Source: Gemmatimonadales bacterium (GTDB lineage: Bacteria > Gemmatimonadota > Gemmatimonadetes > Palauibacterales > Palauibacteraceae). Taken from it: DNA of 11,415 bases. Both the position numbers and the translations under genes were made by a program. The notes beneath the pieces were generated by a model that did no database searches, was not told the origin of the DNA, and saw only the letters and a program-made list of their open reading frames with translations. Positions 1 through 7,422 of this stretch are shown piece after piece (position 1 is the first letter of the stretch; the number at the start of each line of letters is the position of its first letter). The stretch lies in the NCBI GenBank assembly GCA_030636765.1, contig DAOVWI010000068.1, positions 1 to 11,415 of the forward strand. Reading direction: 5' to 3'.

Positions 1-1
1 C

Positions 2-73
2 CCGGCGAACAAGCTGGCCGCCTGGCTGCTGAGCCAGGCCGACCTGTCGGACCTCGAGTCCGCGGCCGGCTGA
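2..73 (+). CDS. C-terminal tail of an unidentified upstream gene (partial)
   Basis: An open frame runs from the left edge to a TGA at 71-73 and encodes 23 residues ending in LSQADLSDLESAAG. It reads like an amphipathic, Ala/Leu-rich protein C-terminus and has the GC-rich codon style of the following genes. The stop lies 10 nt before the rnfB start, and the rnfB ribosome binding site falls in that gap, so this gene probably belongs to the same transcript. That would mean the operon starts outside the window. The tail is too short to assign a family. It could also be a chance open frame, since only the spacing and composition support it. Confidence 0.5.
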   Translation, partial: PANKLAAWLLSQADLSDLESAAG

Positions 74-74
74 C

Positions 75-79
75 GGAGG
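75..79 (+). promoter_or_regulatory. Ribosome binding site of rnfB
   Basis: A perfect GGAGG lies four nucleotides before the ATG at 84, inside the 10-nt gap after the upstream stop codon. It supports ATG 84 as the rnfB start and agrees with the membrane helix beginning directly at the N-terminus. Confidence 0.75.
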
Positions 80-83
80 CGTC

Positions 84-968
84 ATGAACCCGGCGGCGGT
101 CCTGACCTCGGTCGCGATCCTTGGCGGGGTGGGTCTCACCTTCGGTACGCTCATCGCGCTCGCCCACCGGAAGCTGAAGGTATGGGAGGATCCGCGCGTC
201 GACGCGGTGACTGACCTGCTGCCCGGAGTCAACTGCGGAGCGTGCGGGTTCGCCGGCTGCCGCGCCTTCGCGGAGGCGGCCGTCGGGGGCGACATGGTGC
301 CCGCCGAGTGCACCGTGCTCGGGAGAATGGAGGTCGAGGAGGTCGCCGCCTTCCTGGGCGTGGATGCCGGGGAGGCGACGAAGCGGGTCGCCCGCCTGCT
401 CTGCGCCGGCGGCTCCGACGTCGCAGGCCCGAGGGCCCACTATCACGGAATCGAGAGCTGCGCGGCGGCGGTCGCGGTCGGCGGCGGCGGGAAGGCGTGC
501 GCTTGGGGCTGCGTCGGTCTTGCGGACTGCGTGGTGGCCTGCACCTTCGACGCGATGGTGATGAACGGGGTCGACCTGCCCGTGGTCGACCCCGACAAGT
601 GCACCGCCTGCAACGACTGCGTGGAGGCCTGCCCGCTCGATCTGTTCGAGCTGATGCCGCTCGAGCAGAAGCTCATCGTGCAGTGCAAGAGCCTCTTGCA
701 GGGCGAGGCGGCGACCGCAGCGTGCAGCGTGGCCTGCGACGCGTGCGGGCGTTGCGCGGTGGACGCGGCACCGGCACTCATCGAGATGAGGTCAGGACTG
801 GCGGTGATCGACTACACCAAGAACGAGCTCGCCGACCCGAGCGCCGGCGCCCGGTGTCCCACCGGCGCCATCGTGTGGGTCGAAGGGGCGCAGTTCGCGA
901 TAGACGCGATGGCACCGAGAGAGGCCTTCGCGAGACGGCCCGAGATGGCCGGGAGTGAGGTGGCATGA
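84..968 (+). CDS. rnfB: Rnf complex subunit RnfB, polyferredoxin electron entry subunit
   Basis: RnfB accepts electrons from reduced ferredoxin on the cytoplasmic face of the Rnf complex. The 294 residues begin with one membrane helix (about 4-26). A four-Cys Fe-S domain follows (C51, C54, C59, C76; motif NCGACGFAGC). Next are two ferredoxin motifs: C139-x3-C143-x5-C149-x3-C153, typical of RnfB, and C173-x2-C176-x2-C179-x3-C183-Pro. In the first of these a Thr replaces the usual Pro after the fourth Cys (CTFDA). The last ferredoxin repeat is degenerate. Cysteines 218, 221, 224 and 258 remain, but the expected fourth Cys of its first motif is Ala228, and the first three Cys of its second motif are missing (stretch 242-257). 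Extra Cys are at 107, 126, 201 and 214. The stop overlaps the PFOR start by 4 nt. Family assignment is firm; the exact cluster count is inferred. Confidence 0.95.
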   Translation: MNPAAVLTSVAILGGVGLTFGTLIALAHRKLKVWEDPRVDAVTDLLPGVNCGACGFAGCRAFAEAAVGGDMVPAECTVLGRMEVEEVAAFLGVDAGEATKRVARLLCAGGSDVAGPRAHYHGIESCAAAVAVGGGGKACAWGCVGLADCVVACTFDAMVMNGVDLPVVDPDKCTACNDCVEACPLDLFELMPLEQKLIVQCKSLLQGEAATAACSVACDACGRCAVDAAPALIEMRSGLAVIDYTKNELADPSAGARCPTGAIVWVEGAQFAIDAMAPREAFARRPEMAGSEVA

Positions 969-3900
969 TCAGGATGAGGACGACGAAAGAGACCCAGGCT
1001 CAGGCCGCGCCGCTCGAGGCGCCCGACCGGGCCCCCCGGTACCCGGGGCTGCCGGTGGCGACGGACGGCACGGGCGCCGTGGTGCACGTGGAGACCTCGG
1101 CCAGCGACGCGGCGGGCGCCTACCCGATTACGCCCTCCACGCAGATGGGCGAGGGGTGGGCCGTGGCGATGGCCGCGGGGAAGACGAACGTGAACGGCAA
1201 GCGGCTCATCTTCTTCGAGCCCGAGGGGGAGCACGCCGCGGCCGCCGTGACCGCCGGCATGAGCATGACGGGCCTGCGCGCCACCAACTTCTCCAGCGGC
1301 CAGGGGATCGCCTACATGCACGAGTCGCTGTACGCGGCGGCCGGCAAGCGGCTCACCTACGTCCTGAACGTCGCGGCCCGCGCGATGACGAAGCACGCCC
1401 TCAACGTCCACGCCGGGCACGACGACTACCACGCCATCGACGACACGGGCTTCTTCCAGCTCTTCGCGAAGGACGTCCAGCACGTGGCGGACCTCACGCT
1501 GATCGCGCACCGCATCGCCGAGCTGTCGCTGAACCCCGGGGCCGTGGCGCAGGACGGCTTCCTCACCAGCCACGTCATCGAGTCGATCCGGCTACCCGAG
1601 CCGGAGCTGATCAAGGAATACCTGGGCGATCCGGCCGACATCATCGAGTCGCCGACGGCGGCCCAGCGTCTCACCTTCGGGGCCACGCGACGGCGGATCC
1701 CCGAGATGTTCGACCTCGACTATCCGGCGATGCTCGGGGTGGTCCAGAACCAGGACAGCTATGCCCAGGGCGTGGCCGCGCAGCGGCCCTTCTACTTCGA
1801 TCACGTGGCCGACCTCACGGACGGCGCGATGCGCGAGTACGCCGATCTCACCGGGCGCACGTACGCCCGGGCCATGGGCTACCGGCTCGAGGACGCCGAG
1901 TACGTGCTGGCGGGCCAAGGATCGGTGGTCACGAACGCGGAGGCCATCGCCGACTATCTGAGGCGGACGAGGGATCTCAAGGTGGGGGTCCTCGACCTCG
2001 TGATGTTCCGGCCGTTCCCCGCGGACCTGATCACCTCGATGCTCCGCGGCAAGGTGGGGGTCAGCGTGCTCGAGCGGGTCGATCAGCCGCTCGCGGTCGA
2101 CCCGCCGCTCCTGCGGGAGATCCGCGCCGCCATGTCGCAGGGGATGGAGAACGCCCGCTCCCGGAACGGACGGCCCTACCCTGGCCTCGAGGCGGTGGCC
2201 CCGGACGAGATCCCGACCTTCTATTCGGGCGGCTTCGGCTTCGGGAGCCGTGATCTCCAGCCCGCCGACCTGATCGCCGCGGTCGAGAACATGCTGGAAG
2301 GCGGCCAGCGGAGGCGGCAGTTCTACCTGGGGATCGACTTCGTCCGGAAGGACACGCCCCTGCCGAAGCTCCAGATATGGCAGGAGGAGCTGCAGGAGGC
2401 GTATCCGGAGCTCTCGGAGCTCACGCTCGAGCCCACGGAGCGCCCGAACCTGCTGCCCGAAGGCTCGATCTCGATCCGGATGCACTCGGTCGGTGGCTGG
2501 GGCGCGATCACGACCGGGAAGAACATCGCGCTCACCGCCTTCGAGCTGCTCGGCCTCAACGTGAAGGCGAACCCGAAGTACGGCTCCGAGAAGAAGGGCC
2601 AGCCGACCACCTTCTACGCCACGCTCAGCCACGATGCGCTGCGCCTGAACGCCGAGCTCAAGCACGTGGACGTGGTGCTCTCCCCGGACCCGAACGTGTT
2701 CCGCAACTCCGATCCGCTGGAGGGGCTCGCCGAGGGCGGCGTGTTCGTCATCCAGAGCGACCAGGACGCCGCGGAGCTGTGGGAATCGTTTCCGGCGGCG
2801 GCGCGGTGCGTCATCCGCGAACGGGGGATCAGGGTCTACTCCCTGGACGCCTTCCAGATCGCGACGGAGGAGGCCACGGATCCGGAGCTTCGCTACCGGA
2901 TGCAGGGAGCTGCCTTCCTGGGGGCGTTCTTCGCGGTTTCCCCGATCATGGAGCGGGAGGACCTCGCCAGGGACAACCTGTTCGAGGGGATTCGCGACCA
3001 GCTGACGAAGAAGTTCGGGCACCTGGGCGAACGGGTCGTGGAGGACAACCTGCGCGTCATCCGGCGCGGCTTCGACGAGCTCCGCGAGGTCCCGACCCTT
3101 CCGGACGCAGGGACGGAGGCCGAAGAGGTCGGGGAGCCGGTCATGGGCCAGATCCCGACCGTGCTGGACGTGGCCAACGCCCGGCCCGGGATCGGCAATC
3201 CCGGCCGCTTCTGGGAGCAGGTGTGCGGCCTCTGCCGGGTCGGCCAGGACCCGATCGCCGATCCGTTCGCCGCGATCAGCGCCATCCCGGCGGGCACGAG
3301 CACGATCCGCGACATGACGGACATCCGGTTCGAGGTGCCGGACTTCATCCCCGAGCTCTGCACCGGGTGCAGCCAGTGCTGGGTGCAGTGCCCGGACGCC
3401 GCGATCCCGGGCCTCGTGAGCTCGGTGGAGGACGTGATCGACACGGCGATCCGCGCGGCGGCCAACGGCAGGCCGCTCGACCGGATCAAGCAGGTCTCGA
3501 AGAACCTCGCCCGCGAGTCGCGGAAGATCCTGAAGGGCGTGCCGTTCACGACGTTCGGCGACGTCATCGCGTCGGCCTACAAGAACCTCGTGGAGAAGCT
3601 GAGCTGGGACGCCGAGCGGCGGCGGGCTCTGGACGAGGAGTTCGCGGCCGTCTACTCGGTGCTGGCCGAGTTCCCGCTGGCGAAGACGGTCCCGTTCTTC
3701 GACGTCCCCGAGCGGACGGAGAAGGGCAGCGGCGGCCTGCTGTCGATCACCGTGAGCCCGGACGCGTGCAAGGGGTGCAACATCTGTGTCGACGTCTGCC
3801 CCGAGGACGCGCTCGTCACGGTGCGGCAGGACGAGGAGATCGTCGACCGGCTGCGGCGGAACTGGAAGCTGTGGGAGCGCCTGCCGGACACCCCGGACCG

Positions 3901-6034
3901 CTATCTGAACATCACGGACCTCGAAGAGGGGATCGGCGTCCTTCCGACGCTCCTTCTGAAGAAGGGGATCTACCGCTCGATGGTGGGTGGTGACGGGGCG
4001 TGCATGGGGTGCGGCGAGAAGACGGCCGTGCACCTCGTGGTCTCCGCGATCGAGGCCCTGATGCAGCCCCGCGTGGAGGCGTTCGTGGAGAAGCTGGCCG
4101 GGCTGATCGCCGACCTCGATGACCGGGCGCGCGAGCTGCTGGCGGCCGACGCGGATCTCGAGCGGGCGAGCCTCGCCGAGGGCGAGACGGTGGACGTGCC
4201 GCTGGACGCCGAGAAGAGGGAACGGCTCGGGCGGATCACCGACACGATGGCGTCGCTCGAAGACCTCAGATGGCGCTACGTGGAGGGGCCGAGCGGCCAG
4301 GGCCGCGCCAACCTGGCGATCACCAACAGCACGGGCTGCTCCTCGGTGTGGGGCAGCACGTTCCCGTACAACCCGTACCCGTACCCGTGGGTGAACCACC
4401 TCTTCCAGGACGCACCGTCGATCGCCATCGGCGTGTTCGAGGGCAACATGCGGAAGATGGCCGATGCGTTCATCGCGGTGCGGCGGGCGGAGCTCCTGCT
4501 GGACGGCGGCTACGACCCCGAGGACCACGAGCCGTTCTTCGAGGCGTTCGACTGGCGGGGCTTCTCCGACGAGGAGTTCGGCCTCTGTCCGCCGATCCTC
4601 TCGATCGGCGGGGACGGCGCGATGTTCGACATCGGCTTCCAGAACCTCTCGAGGCTTCTGGCCTCCGGGAAGCCCGTGCGGGTCATCATCCTCGACACGC
4701 AGGTCTACTCCAACACGGGTGGCCAGGCGTGCACCAGCGGCTTCACCGGCCAGGTGTCCGACATGGCGGCCTACGGGCAGGCGCACCACGGCAAGGAGGA
4801 GACCCGGAAGGAGATCGCCCTGCTGGCCATCGCTCACCGGGGAGCCTTCGTCCTTCAGACCTCCCAGGCGCTTCCGTCGCACCTGATTGGCGGCGTCCTG
4901 AAGGCGCTTCAGTCGCGGCGTCCGACCGTAATCAACATCTATACGCCCTGCCCCGTTGAGCACGGCCTGGCGGACGACTGGGCGCTCCACGCCGCGAAGC
5001 TCGCCCTCGAGAGCCGGGCGTTCCCGTTCGTGGTCTACGACCCGGATGCGGGGCCGACCTTCTCCGACTGCCTCGACCTGGAGGGCAACCCCTCTCCGGA
5101 GGAGACGTGGCCGAGCTACGAGCTCGAGTACGTCGACGCCGAGGGTGAGACGCAGCGGATGGAGCTCCCGATCACGATCGCGGACTGGGCAGCCACCGAG
5201 GGACGCTTCAAGAAGCACTTCCGGAAGGCTCCGGCGGAAGCCTCGGAGGACGAGCTGATGCCGTTCCACGAGTTCGTGGAGGCCTCGGAGGAGGAGCGCG
5301 AGGCCAAAACGCCGTTCGTCTACACGATAGGAGACGAGAGACATCTCGAGCGCCTGGTTGCGTCTCATGAGATGGTGGAGCTGGCGGAGGATCGCCTCCT
5401 CTTCTGGTCCCAGCTGAAGGAGCTCGCCGGTCTGCAGGTGTCGCCCCTCGGGCGCGACCTTGTGGCGGACGAGCTGGAGGCGGAGTTCGAGGAGAGGGCC
5501 GAGGCGCTGCGGGCCGAGTACGAGGCGAGGCTCACCCAGCTCAAGGCGAGCTACCCTGCCCTCATCGCGCGGCGCCTGGCGGAAGGGCTGCTCAGGGCCA
5601 ACGGCGACTCGACGGTGGCCGACCTTCTGGCCCGGGCGGAGGCGACGCCGGGCCTGGAGCTGACGCCGGGCCCGGCGCCGGCCGGGTTCGCCGCCGTGGC
5701 CGAGCCCGCCGGCGTGGCACCGGCGGTTGCCCCGGCGGCGGTGGCGGTGGCCGCTCCGGCCGAGGAGGAGGAAGAGGAGGGGCTGGTGCTCGAGCCATAC
5801 ATCGACACGGCCCTCTGCACGACATGCGACGAGTGCATCAACATCAACAAGAAGCTGTTCGCCTACGACGAGAACAAGCAGGCATACATCAAGGACCCGC
5901 GGGCCGGCACCTTCCGGCAGCTGGTGATGGGGGCCGAGAAGTGCACCGCGCGCATCATCCACGTGGGGACGCCCCTCAACCCGAAGGAGAAGGACCTGGA
6001 GAAGTGGATCAAGCGAGCGGAGCCCTTCAGCTGA
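965..6034 (+). CDS. Giant pyruvate:ferredoxin oxidoreductase (NifJ-type 2-oxoacid oxidoreductase) with extra domains
   Basis: This enzyme probably catalyses pyruvate + CoA + oxidised ferredoxin to acetyl-CoA + CO2 + reduced ferredoxin, or the reverse. It has 1689 residues against about 1170-1200 for ordinary NifJ. Order: substrate/pyrimidine domain about 35-290 with YPITPST (T56), E87 and R139 of VAARA, matching the catalytic Thr, Glu and Arg of Desulfovibrio PFOR; transketolase-like domain about 300-425; gamma-type domain about 500-700 with GGWGAITTGKN and YGSEKKG; a CxxC at 754/757; ferredoxin domain with C799/802/805/809 and C935/938/941/945; TPP and proximal-cluster domain with C1013, C1016, C1125 and C1329 (YTPCPVEHG), and TPP motif GGDGAM(1215)...NTGGQ(1250). 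After about 1430 come a charged region, a helical/coiled stretch (1500-1560), an Ala/Pro/Glu linker (1560-1607) and a one-cluster ferredoxin module. Start ATG 965 overlaps the rnfB stop (ATGA); M4 (974) is an alternative. Pyruvate specificity is likely but not proven. Confidence 0.93.
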   Translation: MIRMRTTKETQAQAAPLEAPDRAPRYPGLPVATDGTGAVVHVETSASDAAGAYPITPSTQMGEGWAVAMAAGKTNVNGKRLIFFEPEGEHAAAAVTAGMSMTGLRATNFSSGQGIAYMHESLYAAAGKRLTYVLNVAARAMTKHALNVHAGHDDYHAIDDTGFFQLFAKDVQHVADLTLIAHRIAELSLNPGAVAQDGFLTSHVIESIRLPEPELIKEYLGDPADIIESPTAAQRLTFGATRRRIPEMFDLDYPAMLGVVQNQDSYAQGVAAQRPFYFDHVADLTDGAMREYADLTGRTYARAMGYRLEDAEYVLAGQGSVVTNAEAIADYLRRTRDLKVGVLDLVMFRPFPADLITSMLRGKVGVSVLERVDQPLAVDPPLLREIRAAMSQGMENARSRNGRPYPGLEAVAPDEIPTFYSGGFGFGSRDLQPADLIAAVENMLEGGQRRRQFYLGIDFVRKDTPLPKLQIWQEELQEAYPELSELTLEPTERPNLLPEGSISIRMHSVGGWGAITTGKNIALTAFELLGLNVKANPKYGSEKKGQPTTFYATLSHDALRLNAELKHVDVVLSPDPNVFRNSDPLEGLAEGGVFVIQSDQDAAELWESFPAAARCVIRERGIRVYSLDAFQIATEEATDPELRYRMQGAAFLGAFFAVSPIMEREDLARDNLFEGIRDQLTKKFGHLGERVVEDNLRVIRRGFDELREVPTLPDAGTEAEEVGEPVMGQIPTVLDVANARPGIGNPGRFWEQVCGLCRVGQDPIADPFAAISAIPAGTSTIRDMTDIRFEVPDFIPELCTGCSQCWVQCPDAAIPGLVSSVEDVIDTAIRAAANGRPLDRIKQVSKNLARESRKILKGVPFTTFGDVIASAYKNLVEKLSWDAERRRALDEEFAAVYSVLAEFPLAKTVPFFDVPERTEKGSGGLLSITVSPDACKGCNICVDVCPEDALVTVRQDEEIVDRLRRNWKLWERLPDTPDRYLNITDLEEGIGVLPTLLLKKGIYRSMVGGDGACMGCGEKTAVHLVVSAIEALMQPRVEAFVEKLAGLIADLDDRARELLAADADLERASLAEGETVDVPLDAEKRERLGRITDTMASLEDLRWRYVEGPSGQGRANLAITNSTGCSSVWGSTFPYNPYPYPWVNHLFQDAPSIAIGVFEGNMRKMADAFIAVRRAELLLDGGYDPEDHEPFFEAFDWRGFSDEEFGLCPPILSIGGDGAMFDIGFQNLSRLLASGKPVRVIILDTQVYSNTGGQACTSGFTGQVSDMAAYGQAHHGKEETRKEIALLAIAHRGAFVLQTSQALPSHLIGGVLKALQSRRPTVINIYTPCPVEHGLADDWALHAAKLALESRAFPFVVYDPDAGPTFSDCLDLEGNPSPEETWPSYELEYVDAEGETQRMELPITIADWAATEGRFKKHFRKAPAEASEDELMPFHEFVEASEEEREAKTPFVYTIGDERHLERLVASHEMVELAEDRLLFWSQLKELAGLQVSPLGRDLVADELEAEFEERAEALRAEYEARLTQLKASYPALIARRLAEGLLRANGDSTVADLLARAEATPGLELTPGPAPAGFAAVAEPAGVAPAVAPAAVAVAAPAEEEEEEGLVLEPYIDTALCTTCDECININKKLFAYDENKQAYIKDPRAGTFRQLVMGAEKCTARIIHVGTPLNPKEKDLEKWIKRAEPFS
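5789..6031 (+). other. Tethered single-cluster ferredoxin-like module at the PFOR C-terminus
   Basis: Residues 1609-1689 of the PFOR form a compact module after a flexible linker rich in Ala and Pro that ends in a run of six Glu. It shows C1618-x2-C1621-x2-C1624 and a fourth Cys at 1660, so one 4Fe-4S cluster is expected. The fourth Cys is followed by Thr (AEKCTARIIH) where ferredoxins usually have Pro. Standard NifJ enzymes already carry three clusters and lack such a module. It may be a built-in electron relay from the catalytic body towards RnfB or soluble ferredoxin. The relay role is inferred from its position only. Confidence 0.75.
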
Positions 6035-6093
6035 GCCGGGGTGCATGCGCATGAGCCTCCCACGCGTGTGCTCGCGGGCCTGAGGCGCGACGC

Positions 6094-7422
6094 ATGCGCG
6101 ACCGCCTGAGCTTCCGTCACGGGGTCCACCCGCCGGAGCGCAAGGAACTGACAGCGGGGGCGCCGATCCGCCGCATGCCGTTCCCCGAGGAGATCGTCCT
6201 CCCGCTCCGGCAGCACACCGGCAAGCCGGCGCGGCTCCTGGCGAAGCCGGGCGATCGTGTGGAGCGCGGCGACAAGGTGGCAGAGTCCGACGGTTTCGTC
6301 TCCGTGCCGATCCACGCGTCGGCGGCCGGAACGGTGAAGGACATCGGCTGGTGGCCGCACCCGGACGGGAGCATGGCCGAGGCTGTCCGCATCACGGTGG
6401 ATCGCTTCTCCCCTCAGATACCGCGCCCCCGGATCATCCCCCGATGGGAGGGGCTCACGCCCGATCAGGTGGTGCAGGCGGTGCAGCGCGCCGGGGTGGT
6501 GGGTCTGGGCGGGGGCGCGTTCCCCACCCACGTGAAGCTGCTTCCACCTGAGGGGGTCGCGGTCGACACGCTGATCGTAAACGGCGCCGAGTGCGAGCCG
6601 TACCTGACGACCGACCACCGGATCATGGTCGAGTACCCGGAGCGAGTCCACTTCGGGATCCGAGTGATGATGCACACCCTCGGCGTAGGACGGGCGATCA
6701 TCGGAGTGGAGAAGAACAAGCCGGACGCGATCGAGGCCCTTCGGGAGACGCTTCCGGACGACCTCAACGTCGGCGTGCAGGGACTGACGGTCAAGTACCC
6801 GCAGGGCTACGAGAAGATGCTGATCGAGGCGCTCACCGGGCGCGAGGTGCCGTCCGGCAAGCTGCCGATGCACATCGGTGTCGTCGTTCAGAACGTGGGC
6901 TCGATCGCCTGCATCGCCGAGGTGTTCGAGACGGGCCTCCCACTCATCGAGCGGGTGGTCACGGTCACCGGTCCGGGCGTCCGGCGGCCGTCCAACCTGA
7001 TCGTGCCCGTGGGCAGCAAGCTTCGTGAGTTACTCGAGTTCTGCGGAGGCCTGCGGAAGGACGCCACCGAGATCGTCTTCGGCGGCCCGATGATGGGGGC
7101 CTCGCAGCCCGACCTCGACGCGCCGATCATCAAGGGGACGACCGGGGTGGTAGTCCTGACCGAGAAGGAGTCGAGGCGGCGGCGCACGTACCCGTGCATC
7201 CGGTGCGGCAGCTGCCTGGACGCCTGCCCGGTTTTCGTCAACCCGTCGTTGCTGGGCCTGCTCGCCCAGGCGGGCCGCTTCGAGGAGATGGAGGAGGCGA
7301 ACCTGGCCGACTGCATGCTGTGCGGGTGCTGCTCCTACGTCTGCCCATCCAACATCCCGCTCTCCCAGATGTTCGCGCTCGCCAAGGCAGGGGCCAAGAG
7401 GAGAAAGCAGCAGGCGGCGTGA
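6094..7422 (+). CDS. rnfC: Rnf complex subunit RnfC, NAD(H)- and Fe-S-binding subunit
   Basis: RnfC is the peripheral cytoplasmic subunit where electrons pass to NAD+. Its 442 residues match the compact form of the family. The N-terminal barrel-like domain shows FRHGVHPPERK (7-17) and VHAS/AGTV-like residues (72-81). The nucleotide/flavin domain, related to NuoF, has the glycine loop GLGGGAFPTHVKL (137-149) and NGAECEPYLTTDHR (163-176). Two ferredoxin motifs close the protein: C368/371/374/378-Pro and C407/410/413/417-Pro, the usual two 4Fe-4S clusters. ATG 6094 is the only in-frame start at the proper distance, with GAGG at 6082-6085 before it. It lies 59 nt after the PFOR stop, the only junction inside the operon without an overlap. 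The stop overlaps the rnfD start by 4 nt. I see no long Ala/Lys-rich C-terminal repeat of the proteobacterial type. Confidence 0.96.
   Translation: MRDRLSFRHGVHPPERKELTAGAPIRRMPFPEEIVLPLRQHTGKPARLLAKPGDRVERGDKVAESDGFVSVPIHASAAGTVKDIGWWPHPDGSMAEAVRITVDRFSPQIPRPRIIPRWEGLTPDQVVQAVQRAGVVGLGGGAFPTHVKLLPPEGVAVDTLIVNGAECEPYLTTDHRIMVEYPERVHFGIRVMMHTLGVGRAIIGVEKNKPDAIEALRETLPDDLNVGVQGLTVKYPQGYEKMLIEALTGREVPSGKLPMHIGVVVQNVGSIACIAEVFETGLPLIERVVTVTGPGVRRPSNLIVPVGSKLRELLEFCGGLRKDATEIVFGGPMMGASQPDLDAPIIKGTTGVVVLTEKESRRRRTYPCIRCGSCLDACPVFVNPSLLGLLAQAGRFEEMEEANLADCMLCGCCSYVCPSNIPLSQMFALAKAGAKRRKQQAA

Noticed and set aside
2377..3993. Sense-strand alternative frame of 538 codons inside the PFOR (and the similar one at 955-2253)
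   Set aside because: The composition is dominated by Arg, Gly, Ala and Pro, and the frame overlaps well-conserved PFOR motifs in the real frame. These are shadows of high GC.
5642..5785. Ala/Pro-rich stretch in the PFOR resembling the linkers of lipoyl- or biotin-carrier proteins
   Set aside because: No lipoyl or biotinyl domain with a target Lys motif follows. The next module is a ferredoxin, so this is treated only as a flexible linker.
5551..5850. Antisense frame with long Ala/Gly/Ser runs near the PFOR linker
   Set aside because: It is the complement of the low-complexity linker codons and has no start signal or family resemblance.
1592..6052. Antisense open frame of 1486 codons opposite the PFOR
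   Set aside because: Its Arg/His/Leu/Gly-rich, low-complexity translation has no recognisable domain. It arises because the GC-rich third positions of the PFOR remove stop codons on the other strand.
7194..7418. Upstream extension of rnfD to an ATG at 7194
   Set aside because: This part lies over the rnfC ferredoxin motifs in another frame. The RnfD N-terminal signature starts only after the GTG at 7419.
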